NCBI RefSeq assembly: GCF_900143545.1
Contig: NZ_FREV01000004.1
Span: forward strand, 186,001 to 250,000
Length of the DNA: 64,000 nucleotides
DNA from: Loktanella sp. Alg231-35
GTDB taxonomy: Bacteria; Pseudomonadota; Alphaproteobacteria; Rhodobacterales; Rhodobacteraceae
Reading direction: 5' to 3'
The notes beneath the pieces are model-generated. The model was not told where the DNA came from. It ran no database searches and saw only the letters and a program-made list of their open reading frames with translations. Numbering within the stretch: position 1 is the first letter of the stretch; the number at the start of each line of letters is the position of its first letter. Positions 47,486-56,519 of this stretch are shown in pieces. A program made the position numbers and the translations under genes.

Positions 47486-48453
47486 ACATCGACATGATCC
47501 GGGCCGCCGCAGAGCGGATCAAAGGCCACGCGCGGCGCACACCGATGCTGACCTCGCCATTTTTGGATGAGATCGCGGGGCGACGTGTCTTTGTGAAACC
47601 CGAATGCCTGCAGCACACGGGCTCTTTCAAATTTCGGGGCGGCTGGTCGGCGGTGTCGGCACTGACCGACAATGCGCTTAAAACAGGGGTGATCGCCTTT
47701 TCCAGTGGCAACCATGCGCAGGGCGTGGCGCTGGCGGCGCATGAACATGGCGCGCCAGCGGTTATTGTGATGCCCGAAGACGCCCCAACGGTAAAAATCG
47801 AAAACACGCGCGCGCTGGGGGCAGAGGTTGTGCTTTACGATCGTGCCAACGAAGACCGGGATGAAATTGGCGCACGGCTTGCAGCCGAACGCGGGCTGAC
47901 GTTGATCAAACCGTTTGACGAACCGCAAGTCATTGCCGGTCAGGGCACGACAGGCCTAGAGATTGCCGAAGACATGAACGCCCTTGGCGTGACAGATGCG
48001 GATGTTATGGTTTGTTGCGGCGGTGGTGGTCTGACCTCTGGCATTGCGCTGGCACTAGCTGCGGATGCGCCCGGCCTGCGCGTGCGTCCGGCAGAGCCGG
48101 AAGAATTTGACGATGTCACCCGGTCTTTGGCCAGCGGCAAAATCGAGAGCAACACGCGCCGCGACGGATCACTTTGTGATGCAATCATCACACCGCAACC
48201 GGGCGCGTTGACGTTCCCTATCATGCAGAAACACTGCGGGCCGGGTATCGTTGTCAGCGAAGACGAATGCTTGCGCGCCGTGGGTCTCGCTTTCGCGCGT
48301 TTGCGCGTTGTCGTTGAACCTGGCGGCGCAGCAGCCTTGGCTGCAGCGCTTTTCCACCCTGACGCATTCACCGGCGATGCTGTCATTGCCGTTGCCACAG
48401 GTGGCAACGTCGATGCCGCCGTCTTTGCCCTTGCCTTGGAGACACTGAAATGA
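47482..48453 (+). CDS. Threonine/serine dehydratase-type PLP enzyme
   Basis: A 323-residue fold-type II PLP enzyme. The PLP Lys is in HTGSFKFRGGWSA (about residue 50); SSGNHAQGVALAA and CCGGGGLTSGIALAL are the classical Ser/Thr dehydratase blocks, so it should deaminate threonine, serine or a hydroxy-aspartate. It lacks the ACT regulatory domain of biosynthetic IlvA. The start at 47482 overlaps the previous stop; the longer reading from 47464 is not supported. Confidence 0.88.
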   Translation: MNIDMIRAAAERIKGHARRTPMLTSPFLDEIAGRRVFVKPECLQHTGSFKFRGGWSAVSALTDNALKTGVIAFSSGNHAQGVALAAHEHGAPAVIVMPEDAPTVKIENTRALGAEVVLYDRANEDRDEIGARLAAERGLTLIKPFDEPQVIAGQGTTGLEIAEDMNALGVTDADVMVCCGGGGLTSGIALALAADAPGLRVRPAEPEEFDDVTRSLASGKIESNTRRDGSLCDAIITPQPGALTFPIMQKHCGPGIVVSEDECLRAVGLAFARLRVVVEPGGAAALAAALFHPDAFTGDAVIAVATGGNVDAAVFALALETLK

Positions 48454-49643
48454 CCCGCTTCACCATCGCCAGCTTCAACGTCAAGAACCTGATCGAGGCG
48501 GATCAGGAATACTATCGGTTCGAAAAATACACGCCCGAGGAATACGCATGGAAACGCGCCTGGCTGGCCGATCAACTGCTGACCATGAATGCCGATATCG
48601 TCTGCTTTCAAGAGATATTTAGCGAAGCGGCCCTGCGCGATGTGGTCATTGAGACCGACGAGTTGGGCCAAGCCGCCAATGAGGCCGTGATCCCTGACCG
48701 GTCCAAGCGCTATGCCCGCAAGGCGATTTTCCGCAAACTCGCCTTTGAACCCTACACTGAAGCGGCCCTCGCCTTTGCACCCAACAGCTTTGACGGAGGC
48801 CCCGGTCAGCGTCGTCCCGGTGTGGCGATCCTGTCGCGCTTTGGCTTTGCCGAACCGCCGGAGGTGCTGCAGGACCTTGATGAACCGTTGACCGTGCCCT
48901 TTAGCGATCTGGACGGCAGCGATGGCGGCACCTATCAGATCAAACGGCTCAGCCGTCCGATCATGAAAGCCAGTATTCCGGTGGGCGACACAGTGGTTAC
49001 CGTCTTAAATTGTCACCTGAAATCCAAACTGGGCGAGTTGGAACGCCCCGACGGTGCGCCCTTCCCGCCTGCCGCCGATCTTGTAAACTATGATCCAGCA
49101 GCACGCGCGATGGGCTCGCTCCGGTCTGCTTTGCGGCGCATGGCAGAGGCTTGGGTGCTGCGGTCAGCTGTTCTAGAGGAACTCGCGCTTGATCGTCCGG
49201 TGATGGTGCTGGGTGATTTCAACGACAGCGAGCATGCGGTGTCCTCTGAGATCATCACCGGCGAGGTACCATTCAAGAACTACGCCTGGATGCGCAGACA
49301 TGATGCCAAGACAAGCCGCAACCGCTATAGCGATGATGAAAACGAAATCATTCAGGATAAGATAACGAAAGTTCGCCTGCATTCGGCAGAAAAACTGTTC
49401 GTGAAACGGTCCCTGCGCGACATGGTCTATACGTCTGCATTCGGCGGAGTTTTTGAGAGCATCGACCAGATCCTGATGTCGCAGCATTTTCTTGATGACG
49501 ACGATGGCATTGGTGAGATGGAGTACTTCAGCGTCTTCAACGACCACTTGACCGACGGCTCGCACCCCGAAGCACCTTACAACAAGCTCGCCTCTGATCA
49601 CGGGCAGATCATGGCACATATGGTCTTGGGCGATGACGACTGA
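48450..49643 (+). CDS. Endonuclease/exonuclease/phosphatase family protein
   Basis: A 397-residue EEP-superfamily protein. The metal-binding Asn and Glu are in FTIASFNVKNLIE and ADIVCFQEIFSEA; the catalytic region includes VTVLNCHLKSK and MVLGDFNDSE, with a terminal SDHGQIMAHM histidine block. The substrate may be a nucleic acid or a phosphodiester. It overlaps its neighbours on both sides (four bases and eleven bases), so it belongs to the same transcript as the dehydratase and the PcaD-like enzyme. Confidence 0.87.
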   Translation: MTRFTIASFNVKNLIEADQEYYRFEKYTPEEYAWKRAWLADQLLTMNADIVCFQEIFSEAALRDVVIETDELGQAANEAVIPDRSKRYARKAIFRKLAFEPYTEAALAFAPNSFDGGPGQRRPGVAILSRFGFAEPPEVLQDLDEPLTVPFSDLDGSDGGTYQIKRLSRPIMKASIPVGDTVVTVLNCHLKSKLGELERPDGAPFPPAADLVNYDPAARAMGSLRSALRRMAEAWVLRSAVLEELALDRPVMVLGDFNDSEHAVSSEIITGEVPFKNYAWMRRHDAKTSRNRYSDDENEIIQDKITKVRLHSAEKLFVKRSLRDMVYTSAFGGVFESIDQILMSQHFLDDDDGIGEMEYFSVFNDHLTDGSHPEAPYNKLASDHGQIMAHMVLGDDD

Positions 49644-50433
49644 GCATCGGATCACAAGTCGCGACGGCGTGTGCCTGCATGCGCAGGTTGATGGGCCAGA
49701 TGATGGGCCGGTGTTGGTCTTTGCCAATTCGCTGGGCACAAACCTGCATCTCTGGGGCCCGATCCTGCCTTATCTGACACAGGGCTTGCGGATCATCCGC
49801 TATGATAAACGCGGACATGGTAAATCCGACGTGCCGGATGGGCCCTACACCATGGGCCAATTGATCAGCGATGCAGAGGCTGTATGTGACGCGCTGAATG
49901 TGCGCGACGCGATGTTCGTGGGCCTGTCCGTTGGGGGTATGATCGGGCAAGGACTGGCGGTGAAACGGCCCGAGATTATTCGCGCCATGGTGCTGTCCAA
50001 CACCGCCGCCAAGATCGGCAACCCCAAGTTTTGGCAGGACCGGATAGAGGTCGTCACAACAAGCGGTATGGCAAAGGCCGCAGATCCCATCATGCAACGT
50101 TGGTTTGGCAAGGCGTTTTACGAAAGCCCTGCAATGCCCCCATGGCAAGCAATGTTCGAAGCGACACCTGTTGCGGGGTACGCGGGCGTCTGTGCTGCGA
50201 TTGCGGGCACAGATTTCTACACACCCACTAGCGGGCTACGAATTCCGTTGCTGGGCATCGCAGGGTCAGAGGATGGATCAACGCCCCCCGATTTGGTGCG
50301 CGAAACCATTGATTTGGTGCCGGGGTCGCAATTTGCGCTGATGCGCAAGGTGGGGCACTTGCCCTGCGTCGAAGCGCCAGAGGTTTTCGCAGGCCACATC
50401 AATGAGTTCCTGACCGCGACAGGGCATGTCTGA
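49633..50433 (+). CDS. pcaD: 3-oxoadipate enol-lactonase-type hydrolase
   Basis: A 266-residue alpha/beta hydrolase of the PcaD type, which opens 3-oxoadipate enol-lactone in aromatic degradation. NSLGTNLHLWGPILPYL, RYDKRGHGKSDVPDGPYT, the nucleophile elbow GLSVGGMIGQ and VGHLPCVEAPEVFA agree with the family. No other protocatechuate genes are near, so the physiological substrate is not proved by context. It overlaps the EEP gene by eleven bases. Confidence 0.85.
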   Translation: MTTEHRITSRDGVCLHAQVDGPDDGPVLVFANSLGTNLHLWGPILPYLTQGLRIIRYDKRGHGKSDVPDGPYTMGQLISDAEAVCDALNVRDAMFVGLSVGGMIGQGLAVKRPEIIRAMVLSNTAAKIGNPKFWQDRIEVVTTSGMAKAADPIMQRWFGKAFYESPAMPPWQAMFEATPVAGYAGVCAAIAGTDFYTPTSGLRIPLLGIAGSEDGSTPPDLVRETIDLVPGSQFALMRKVGHLPCVEAPEVFAGHINEFLTATGHV

Positions 50434-50486
50434 CCCACCTGCAATCCGCACTTGCAAACTGAACCGAACAGTTTAATTCTGCGCGG

Positions 50487-51704
50487 ATGAACAAACGTCT
50501 CGCCGTCACCTTTCTCCTGATCTCGGTCATGCTTGATAGTATGGGCATTGGCCTGATCATGCCTGTGATGCCTGATCTGATCCAAGAGGTTGAAGGGCAA
50601 GGCCTGGGTGAAGCCGCCGTGTGGGGCGGCATTCTGGCCACGACCTTTGCAGCGATGCAATTCCTATTCGGGCCAACCCTGGGCAGCTTGTCTGATCGTT
50701 ACGGGCGCCGCCCTATTCTGATCATCTCGCTTGTGATCATGGCTTTTGACTATGTGTTGATGGCACTGGCGCATACAATCTGGCTATTGATCATCGCCCG
50801 GATTATCGGGGGGATCACAGCCGCTACGCAGTCAACTTCGGCGGCTTATATGGCTGATATCTCCGAGCCTGACGAAAAGGCCGCGAACTTTGGCCTGATC
50901 GGGGCCGCGTTCGGGTTAGGTTTTGTTCTGGGACCGATGGTTGGTGGTTTGCTGGCCGAATATGGCACACGCGCGCCGTTCTGGGCGGCGGCAGGGCTGG
51001 CCGCAGCCAATGCGATTTTTGGCTATTTCGTCTTGCCAGAGACGGTGACGGATCGAATCAGACGCCCGTTTGAATGGCGTCGTGCTAACCCTTTGGGCGC
51101 TTTCAAGAACATCGGATCATTGCCTGGCTTAAAGCGCCTGCTCTTGATCACCTTCGTCTATACCATCGCGTTTTTCGTCTATCCCGGCGTCTGGGCCTAT
51201 TTCGGGGCAGAGCGTTTTGACTGGGGGCCGGGGATGATCGGGCTGTCTCTGGGTATCTTCGGGATCGGCATTGCCATTGTGCAAGGATTGCTGATCCGGC
51301 CCATCCTGAACCGGATCGGGGAACGCAAGGCAGTGATCCTTGGGCTGTCGGTTGATGTGTTGGCTTTCGTGGCACTTGGCTTTGTCACCAATGGCTGGGT
51401 CGCTTTGGCCATGACACCACTGACGGCGCTGGGATCAATCGCTGGCCCGGCGCTGCAAGGGATCATGTCGCGCACGGCCTCAGATGACCAGCAGGGCGAG
51501 TTGCAGGGAACAGTGACGTCGATCAACGCCGTGGCCACCATTTTGGCTCCGCTGCTTGTGACGCAAACCTTCTGGTATTTCACAGCGGCCAATACGCCCA
51601 TCTACCTGCCCGGCGCGCCCTTCCTGTTCTCGGCAGTGCTGACCATCGGGTGCATCATCGTTTTCATGCAAACACCCCGTCCGTTGCGCGCACGCGCAAC
51701 CTGA
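50487..51704 (+). CDS. MFS transporter, TetA-like (TCR family)
   Basis: A 405-residue drug:H+ antiporter-type protein with about twelve helices. Motif A is [17 protein letters not shown] near residue 70, and [15 protein letters not shown] is motif C of the 12-helix efflux group. The N-terminus ([24 protein letters not shown]) resembles tetracycline-type efflux pumps. Whether it exports a drug is not known; environmental homologues commonly export metabolites. Confidence 0.85.
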   Translation: MNKRLAVTFLLISVMLDSMGIGLIMPVMPDLIQEVEGQGLGEAAVWGGILATTFAAMQFLFGPTLGSLSDRYGRRPILIISLVIMAFDYVLMALAHTIWLLIIARIIGGITAATQSTSAAYMADISEPDEKAANFGLIGAAFGLGFVLGPMVGGLLAEYGTRAPFWAAAGLAAANAIFGYFVLPETVTDRIRRPFEWRRANPLGAFKNIGSLPGLKRLLLITFVYTIAFFVYPGVWAYFGAERFDWGPGMIGLSLGIFGIGIAIVQGLLIRPILNRIGERKAVILGLSVDVLAFVALGFVTNGWVALAMTPLTALGSIAGPALQGIMSRTASDDQQGELQGTVTSINAVATILAPLLVTQTFWYFTAANTPIYLPGAPFLFSAVLTIGCIIVFMQTPRPLRARAT

Positions 51705-51777
51705 TGTCGCGTTCAGACTTGCGCTTGCTTTGTGCGCACCGCAGGGTCGTACAAACACGACCCGTGAGGACCACAGT

Positions 51778-52857
51778 ATGCCACAGATCAAAGCCGCAAT
51801 TTGCCGCGAATTCGGCGCACCGCTGACCATCGAAACCGTCAATCTTGCCGCCCCCAATATGGGCGAGGTGGAAGTCACTCTCAAAGCCTGCGCCATCTGC
51901 CATTCTGACATTTCCTACATGGATGGGGCTTGGGGTGGGACATTGCCTGCGGTCTATGGGCATGAGGCTGCGGGGCACGTCACTGCCGTGGGCGAAGGCG
52001 TTCGCGGTGTGTCGCTGGGCGATCCGGTTGTCGTGACGCTGATCCGGGCCTGCGGCACTTGCCCGTCCTGTGCGGGGGGCAAACCTGTGGCTTGCGAAAC
52101 CGATCTGGCCAGCGGGCCACTGACCGGAGCGGATAATGAGCCGCTACATCAAGCCATGAACACCGGTGGCTTTGCCGAAAAGATCGTTGTGGACCAAAGT
52201 CAGGTCGTCAAGCTCTCGGATGGGATAGCGATGGACGTGGCCTCTTTGCTGGCCTGCGGTGTGATCACCGGCGTAGGTGCTGTGGTGAATGCCGCAGCAC
52301 TCCGCGCCGGACAGGACGTCGTGGTAATCGGGGCCGGTGGTGTCGGGCTGAACGCAATTCAGGGTGCGCGCATCGCGGGCGCACGGCGTATCGTGGCAGT
52401 GGACATGTCAGAAGAAAAGCTGGCGATTGCCAAGGAATTCGGCGCAACCGATGGTGTGCTTGCAACAGAGCAAAAACCATGGCGGCAAGCCAAAGCGGCG
52501 ATGGGACGCGGGGCCGATGCTGTCTTTGTCACAGTTGGCGCGATCCCTGCTTATGATACGGCACCGCAATATCTGGCAAATGGCGGTAAGGTGATCATGG
52601 TCGGCATGCCTCATTCGGGCGCGATGTCGACCTATGAACCGGTAATGCTGGCCGCCACAGGGCAAGGCATGGTGGGTTCAAAGATGGGTGATGTTGTGAT
52701 TGCCCGCGATATCCCGTGGATGGTGGATCTATACGAACAGGGACGGCTTAAGCTGGATGAGCTGATTTCCGGGCGCTGGTCGCTGGAACAAATCAACGAT
52801 GCGATTGCGGATACCAAGACCGGATCGGCCAAGCGCAATGTCATTGTCTTTGACTGA
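51778..52857 (+). CDS. Zinc-dependent alcohol dehydrogenase
   Basis: A 359-residue medium-chain dehydrogenase. Catalytic zinc ligands are suggested by CAICHSD and YGHEAAGHV; the structural zinc site is CGTCPSCAGGKPVAC. The NAD fold GAGGVGLNAIQGARIAGARRIVAVD is intact. The family oxidises alcohols, or glutathione- or mycothiol-adducts of formaldehyde; the specific substrate is not fixed. GAGGA sits seven bases before the ATG. A palindromic repeat lies 11 bases after the stop. Confidence 0.9.
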   Translation: MPQIKAAICREFGAPLTIETVNLAAPNMGEVEVTLKACAICHSDISYMDGAWGGTLPAVYGHEAAGHVTAVGEGVRGVSLGDPVVVTLIRACGTCPSCAGGKPVACETDLASGPLTGADNEPLHQAMNTGGFAEKIVVDQSQVVKLSDGIAMDVASLLACGVITGVGAVVNAAALRAGQDVVVIGAGGVGLNAIQGARIAGARRIVAVDMSEEKLAIAKEFGATDGVLATEQKPWRQAKAAMGRGADAVFVTVGAIPAYDTAPQYLANGGKVIMVGMPHSGAMSTYEPVMLAATGQGMVGSKMGDVVIARDIPWMVDLYEQGRLKLDELISGRWSLEQINDAIADTKTGSAKRNVIVFD

Positions 52858-52868
52858 CGGAGCGGCAG

Positions 52869-52894
52869 GTAAGGTGGATCAAGATCCACCTTAC
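52869..52894. repeat. Family A palindromic repeat, copy 4
   Basis: Identical to copies 2 and 3. It sits between two converging genes: 11 bases after the alcohol dehydrogenase stop codon and directly abutting the stop codon of the acetyltransferase gene. Confidence 0.93.
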
Positions 52895-53335
52895 TCAATC
52901 ATCCATCGCGCCATCCCAATCGTACACGACAATCCCTTCGGTCTCGCGCGCCGCAAGCGCACGGTACAATGCACGCGCCGCGACGTTGTCGCTTTCTGTG
53001 GCCAGCCATATCCCCTCGCACCCGCGATCACGGGCCAAAGCGATAAACGCCGCGCACATCCGCTTGGCAATCCCTCGCTGCTGATGGCTCTCGCGCACGC
53101 CAACTTCAGCCACAAAGAACGCGGGCGGCTTGTCAGGATGCAACAAAACCTGCCCCGAGGCCATGCCGACGGCCTCTCCGGCATCAAAGGCCAGGATGAT
53201 CTCATGCGACGATGCGTTCAGAAATGCCGCCGCCTGATCAGGCCGGATCGTATGATCAAAAAGCCCCTCGTTGACCGCCAACAACACATCCAGATCGTCT
53301 GGACCTAATCTGCGAAGCGTGATTGGGTCCTTCAT
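52895..53335 (-). CDS. GNAT family N-acetyltransferase
   Basis: A 146-residue acetyltransferase. The CoA-binding motif is VGVRESHQQRGIAKRMC near residues 78-94, followed by GIWLATESDNVAARALYRAL. The short form resembles aminoglycoside 3-N-acetyltransferase-I-like GNATs, but this is not proof of resistance. It diverges from the enolase-superfamily gene with a 31-base gap. Confidence 0.85.
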   Translation of the reverse strand: MKDPITLRRLGPDDLDVLLAVNEGLFDHTIRPDQAAAFLNASSHEIILAFDAGEAVGMASGQVLLHPDKPPAFFVAEVGVRESHQQRGIAKRMCAAFIALARDRGCEGIWLATESDNVAARALYRALAARETEGIVVYDWDGAMDD

Positions 53336-53366
53336 AAGCCAGCTCCTCTATCGAAAGTCCGCCCAG

Positions 53367-54596
53367 ATGAAACTCGCCGATCTTGACATCATTGTCACTG
53401 CCCCGCCTGCACCAGGCTGGGGCGGAAGCTATTGGATCATCCCTAAGGTCACGACGGATACCGGGGTGGTGGGGTACGGCGAATGCTATGCCTCTTCAAT
53501 CGGGCCAGAAGCGATGAAAGCCGTGATCAAGGACGTTTTCGAACGCCATATGGCAGGCGAAAACCCCGAGAATATTGAGCTGATGTTCCGCCGCGTTTAC
53601 TCCTCTGGCTTTACCCAGCGCCCTGATCTAACAGTGATCGGCGCATGGTCAGGATTGGAAATGGCCTGCTGGGACATCATCGGCAAAGACCGCGACCGCC
53701 CCGTCCACGCCTTGATTGGCGGACGCATGAACGACCGCATCCGCGCCTACACCTACCTCTATCCGCGCCCCACGCATCCGCTACCTGATTTCTGGGCCAG
53801 CCCTGATATGGCCGCCGAAGTCGCGGTGGATATGGTCGAGAAAGGTTATACGGCCGTCAAATTCGACCCTGCCGGCCCCTACACGATCCGCGGCGGGCAT
53901 ATGCCCTCGATGCACGACATCTCGCTCTCGGTTGCATTCTGCAAAACCATCCGCGAGGCGGTCGGTGATCAGGCGGACCTGCTTTTTGGCACCCACGGCC
54001 AGTTCAGCACCGGCGGGGCAATCCGCCTGGGCAAGGCGTTAGAGCCATACACCCCGCTCTGGTACGAAGAGCCTATCCCACCGGACAACGTGGCCGAAAT
54101 GGCCAAAGTCGCAGCATCCGTGAATATTCCCGTAGCGACAGGTGAGCGGCTGACCACAAAGGCGGAGTTTGCACCCGTCCTACGCGCTGGCGCGGCCACG
54201 ATCCTGCAACCGGCCTTGGGTCGGTCTGGCGGCATCTGGGAAACCAAGAAGATCGCGGCGATGGCAGAGGTCTATAACGCACAGATGGCCCCGCATCTTT
54301 ACGCGGGTCCGGTGGAATGGGCCGCAAACCTGCAACTGGCCGCATCCATCCCCAATATCCTGATGGCCGAAACGATAGACACACCGTTCCACAACGCCCT
54401 GATCAAAGGCAGCATCAAGGTCGAGGACGGTTATATTCCGACACCAACAGGTGCCGGGCTTGGCATCGACTTTGATGAAGACCTCGCACGGGCGCATCTC
54501 TACGACGGCGACCTCCTGCACCTGCAAATGCAGGAAGGGCCGATTGGATATCACAAGGTGAATAGTTTTGCGGGTGGCGCGCCTGTGAAAACGTAG
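53367..54596 (+). CDS. Mandelate racemase/muconate lactonizing enzyme family protein
   Basis: A 409-residue enolase-superfamily enzyme. A capping domain is followed by the barrel with AVKFDPAGPY (Lys base), the metal ligands in WYEEPIPPDN and TGERLTTKAEF, and AQMAPHLYAGPVEWAANLQLAASIPN at the end. The members dehydrate or isomerise acid sugars and related diacids; the specific reaction is unknown. The start at 53367 has little ribosome-binding signal. The stop codon (TAG, 54594-54596) is the beginning of a family B palindromic repeat. Confidence 0.88.
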   Translation: MKLADLDIIVTAPPAPGWGGSYWIIPKVTTDTGVVGYGECYASSIGPEAMKAVIKDVFERHMAGENPENIELMFRRVYSSGFTQRPDLTVIGAWSGLEMACWDIIGKDRDRPVHALIGGRMNDRIRAYTYLYPRPTHPLPDFWASPDMAAEVAVDMVEKGYTAVKFDPAGPYTIRGGHMPSMHDISLSVAFCKTIREAVGDQADLLFGTHGQFSTGGAIRLGKALEPYTPLWYEEPIPPDNVAEMAKVAASVNIPVATGERLTTKAEFAPVLRAGAATILQPALGRSGGIWETKKIAAMAEVYNAQMAPHLYAGPVEWAANLQLAASIPNILMAETIDTPFHNALIKGSIKVEDGYIPTPTGAGLGIDFDEDLARAHLYDGDLLHLQMQEGPIGYHKVNSFAGGAPVKT

Positions 54597-54657
54597 GGTG
54601 GGTAAAACCCACGCGTTGATTGACGTTCGTTGCCCGTGGGTTTTACCCACCCTACGT
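54591..54657. repeat. Family B double palindrome, copy 2
   Basis: Two perfect 23-bp inverted arms (54591-54613 and 54635-54657), each of which also folds on itself as a small hairpin (GTAGGGTGGGT / ACCCAC). The pair can therefore form either two small hairpins or one long one. The TAG in GTAG is the stop codon of the upstream gene. Paired, inverted REPs like this are called BIME or REPIN-like units. Confidence 0.9.
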
Positions 54658-54734
54658 GGTTGTTCTTTCGTCTGCCCCTTCCAAACCTCCCTGTCTTCGC
54701 CTATCACTGAACTACGTTCACTCAGGGGCACCCA

Positions 54735-55331
54735 ATGGCACGTAAAACCGAAACCCGGCGCAAGGAACTGCGCGAAAACCTGATCGCAATTGCAGAGCGC
54801 AGGATTGCCGCTGACGGGTTAGGCGCCCTGCGCGCCCGCGATCTGGCCGCTGAGGCAGGCTGTGCTGTTGGTGCCATCTATAATGTCTTTGGTGATCTGA
54901 CCGATCTGGCCCTTGCGGTGAATGCCCGGACCTTCCACACTTTGGGCGCTGATGTGGCCGCGGCGCTGGCCCTAGCCCCCGAAGACCCGGTTGAGCAGTT
55001 GGTTGTCATGGCACAGGCCTACCACCACTATGCAGCGGCCAATCACCTTAGTTGGCGGGCGCTTTTTGATGTCGAACGCGCGCCGGGCGAAGCGGCGCCT
55101 GAGTGGTACCTGCAAGAGATGGGTCAGCTTTTCGCCTATATCTCTGACCCGCTAGCGGTGATTTTCCCCGATAGGGACAGTGCAGAGATCGCCCTTTTGA
55201 CCCGTGCGCTGTTTTCATCAGTGCATGGAATCGTGCTTTTAGGGCTTGATGAAGCCTCGGCCGGTGTCCCATCCGACGATATCGACCGCATGATTGCCCT
55301 TGTTTTGCGACAGATCACGACCTCAAGTTAG
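54735..55331 (+). CDS. TetR-family regulator
   Basis: A 198-residue repressor. The helix-turn-helix is in GALRARDLAAEAGCAVGAIYNVFGDLTDLALAVNAR, close to the N-terminus, and the ligand-binding C-domain contains HHYAAANHLSWRALFDVERAPG. It is transcribed towards the PspA-type gene; two perfect TGAAC..GTTCA palindromes in the gap are its likely binding sites. The signal could be a membrane lipid or acyl compound; this is inference from the neighbours. Confidence 0.87.
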   Translation: MARKTETRRKELRENLIAIAERRIAADGLGALRARDLAAEAGCAVGAIYNVFGDLTDLALAVNARTFHTLGADVAAALALAPEDPVEQLVVMAQAYHHYAAANHLSWRALFDVERAPGEAAPEWYLQEMGQLFAYISDPLAVIFPDRDSAEIALLTRALFSSVHGIVLLGLDEASAGVPSDDIDRMIALVLRQITTSS

Positions 55332-55337
55332 ATTTTT

Positions 55338-55350
55338 TGAACATTGTTCA
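55338..55350. promoter_or_regulatory. Palindromic operator 1
   Basis: TGAAC-ATT-GTTCA, a perfect 13-base palindrome seven bases after the TetR stop codon. The sister site lies 57 bases downstream, centre to centre. Confidence 0.8.
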
Positions 55351-55394
55351 CATTTTGCTTGCAAAGCAGAAAGCGACTCGCTATCTCTAATTTA

Positions 55395-55407
55395 TGAACA
55401 GTGTTCA
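55395..55407. promoter_or_regulatory. Palindromic operator 2, upstream of the PspA gene
   Basis: TGAAC-AGT-GTTCA, a second perfect palindrome with the same half-sites, 27 bases before the PspA start. A repressor on it would overlap the transcription or translation start. Confidence 0.82.
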
Positions 55408-55433
55408 CGCACTGAAATGAAACGGAGACAATG

Positions 55434-56114
55434 ATGTTCAAGACACTTGCCACGCTAATCAACGGACAGAACGCACGCGCCGAAGACCGGGTGCGCGATG
55501 CCTTTGCAATCGAGCTGATTGACCAGAAAATCCGCGAAAGCGAAAACAGCCTGCGCGCTGCCAAAGCCACGCTTGCCAGCCTAATCCAGCGCCAGCGGTC
55601 CGAGGAAAAGCAGCACGCGGCACTCAAAACCCGCATCAGCGACCTGACCACACGCGCCAAAGAGGCACTGGACAATGACCGCGAAGACATGGCTGAAGAG
55701 GCCGCACGTGCCATCGCTGGCATGGAAAATGAACTGGTGGTGCGCCGCGAAACGCTTGATCGGCTAGACCAGAAAGTGATCCGCTTGCGGTCCTCCATCG
55801 AAAGCGGACACCGCCGGATTATTGACCTCAAACAAGGCGCTATTCAGGCCCGTGCTGTTCGCCGCGAACAGAATATCCAAATGCAGATGGCCAAGACCGG
55901 CATCCAATCGGGCAGCGTCGAAGAGGCCGAAGAGTTGATTACCCGTGTGCTGGGCCGCGACGATCCCTTTGAGCGCTCGGAAATTCTGGCTGACATCAAC
56001 CGCGACCTCGACGGCGACAGCATAGCTGGCCGGATGGCCGATGCTGGATTTGGCACCGCCACTCGATCCACCGCCGATGATGTGCTGGCGCGCCTGAAGT
56101 CCACCAAGAAATAG
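55434..56114 (+). CDS. PspA/IM30 family protein
   Basis: A 226-residue, highly helical coiled-coil protein of the PspA/IM30 (ESCRT-III-related) type. The region LIQRQRSEEKQHAALKTRISDLTTRAKEALD and DQKVIRLRSSIESGHRRIIDLKQGAIQARAVRRE is the coiled coil. The N-terminus lacks the typical amphipathic PspA helix length, so it may bind membranes weakly. Members maintain membrane integrity under stress. GGAG is six bases before the ATG at 55434. Two operators lie in its promoter region. Confidence 0.8.
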   Translation: MFKTLATLINGQNARAEDRVRDAFAIELIDQKIRESENSLRAAKATLASLIQRQRSEEKQHAALKTRISDLTTRAKEALDNDREDMAEEAARAIAGMENELVVRRETLDRLDQKVIRLRSSIESGHRRIIDLKQGAIQARAVRREQNIQMQMAKTGIQSGSVEEAEELITRVLGRDDPFERSEILADINRDLDGDSIAGRMADAGFGTATRSTADDVLARLKSTKK

Positions 56115-56153
56115 CCTTCATAACTCCCCCTCTTTTTTCGAAAGGAAAGACCA

Positions 56154-56432
56154 ATGTTGAACAAGAAATCTGATAACGGCCTGATCATGTTCGTGAACCT
56201 GCTGGGTGTCGGTATCGCCTACGGCATGCTGGGTATCTCGCTCTGGCTCTCAACCGATGTACCGCTTTCGACCAAAGGCTTCTGGGCCATGTCGGTGATG
56301 ATGCTGACCCTCGCCTTGGTGAATTTTGTCAAATATCGCTTTGATGAGCGGATGTCAGAAGACCGCATCCAGCGCATCGAAGACGCCAAGAACGAAAAAC
56401 TGCTTGAGGACTATGTCGGCGAGCCCCTTTGA
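56154..56432 (+). CDS. YiaA/YiaB-type two-helix membrane protein
   Basis: A 92-residue inner-membrane protein with two hydrophobic helices (about residues 10-30 and 42-60) and a charged C-terminal tail (DERMSEDRIQRIEDAKNEKLLEDYV). It fits the YiaA/YiaB two-helix domain. AAGGA precedes its ATG and it ends with a strong terminator, so it belongs with the PspA gene in a two-gene unit. Confidence 0.78.
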   Translation: MLNKKSDNGLIMFVNLLGVGIAYGMLGISLWLSTDVPLSTKGFWAMSVMMLTLALVNFVKYRFDERMSEDRIQRIEDAKNEKLLEDYVGEPL

Positions 56433-56446
56433 TAGCCGGCACCCCT

Positions 56447-56481
56447 GCCCTGCCCCTTCATCCCCGGGGGCAGGGCTTTTT
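56447..56481 (+). terminator. Intrinsic terminator after the PspA-YiaA unit
   Basis: A 10-bp GC-rich stem (GCCCTGCCCC / GGGGCAGGGC) followed by TTTTT. It separates the PspA/YiaA-type genes from plsC. Confidence 0.9.
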
Positions 56482-56519
56482 CCTTTTCAAATGTCCCTCC
56501 CTTCGCCAAAGTCGGTCCC

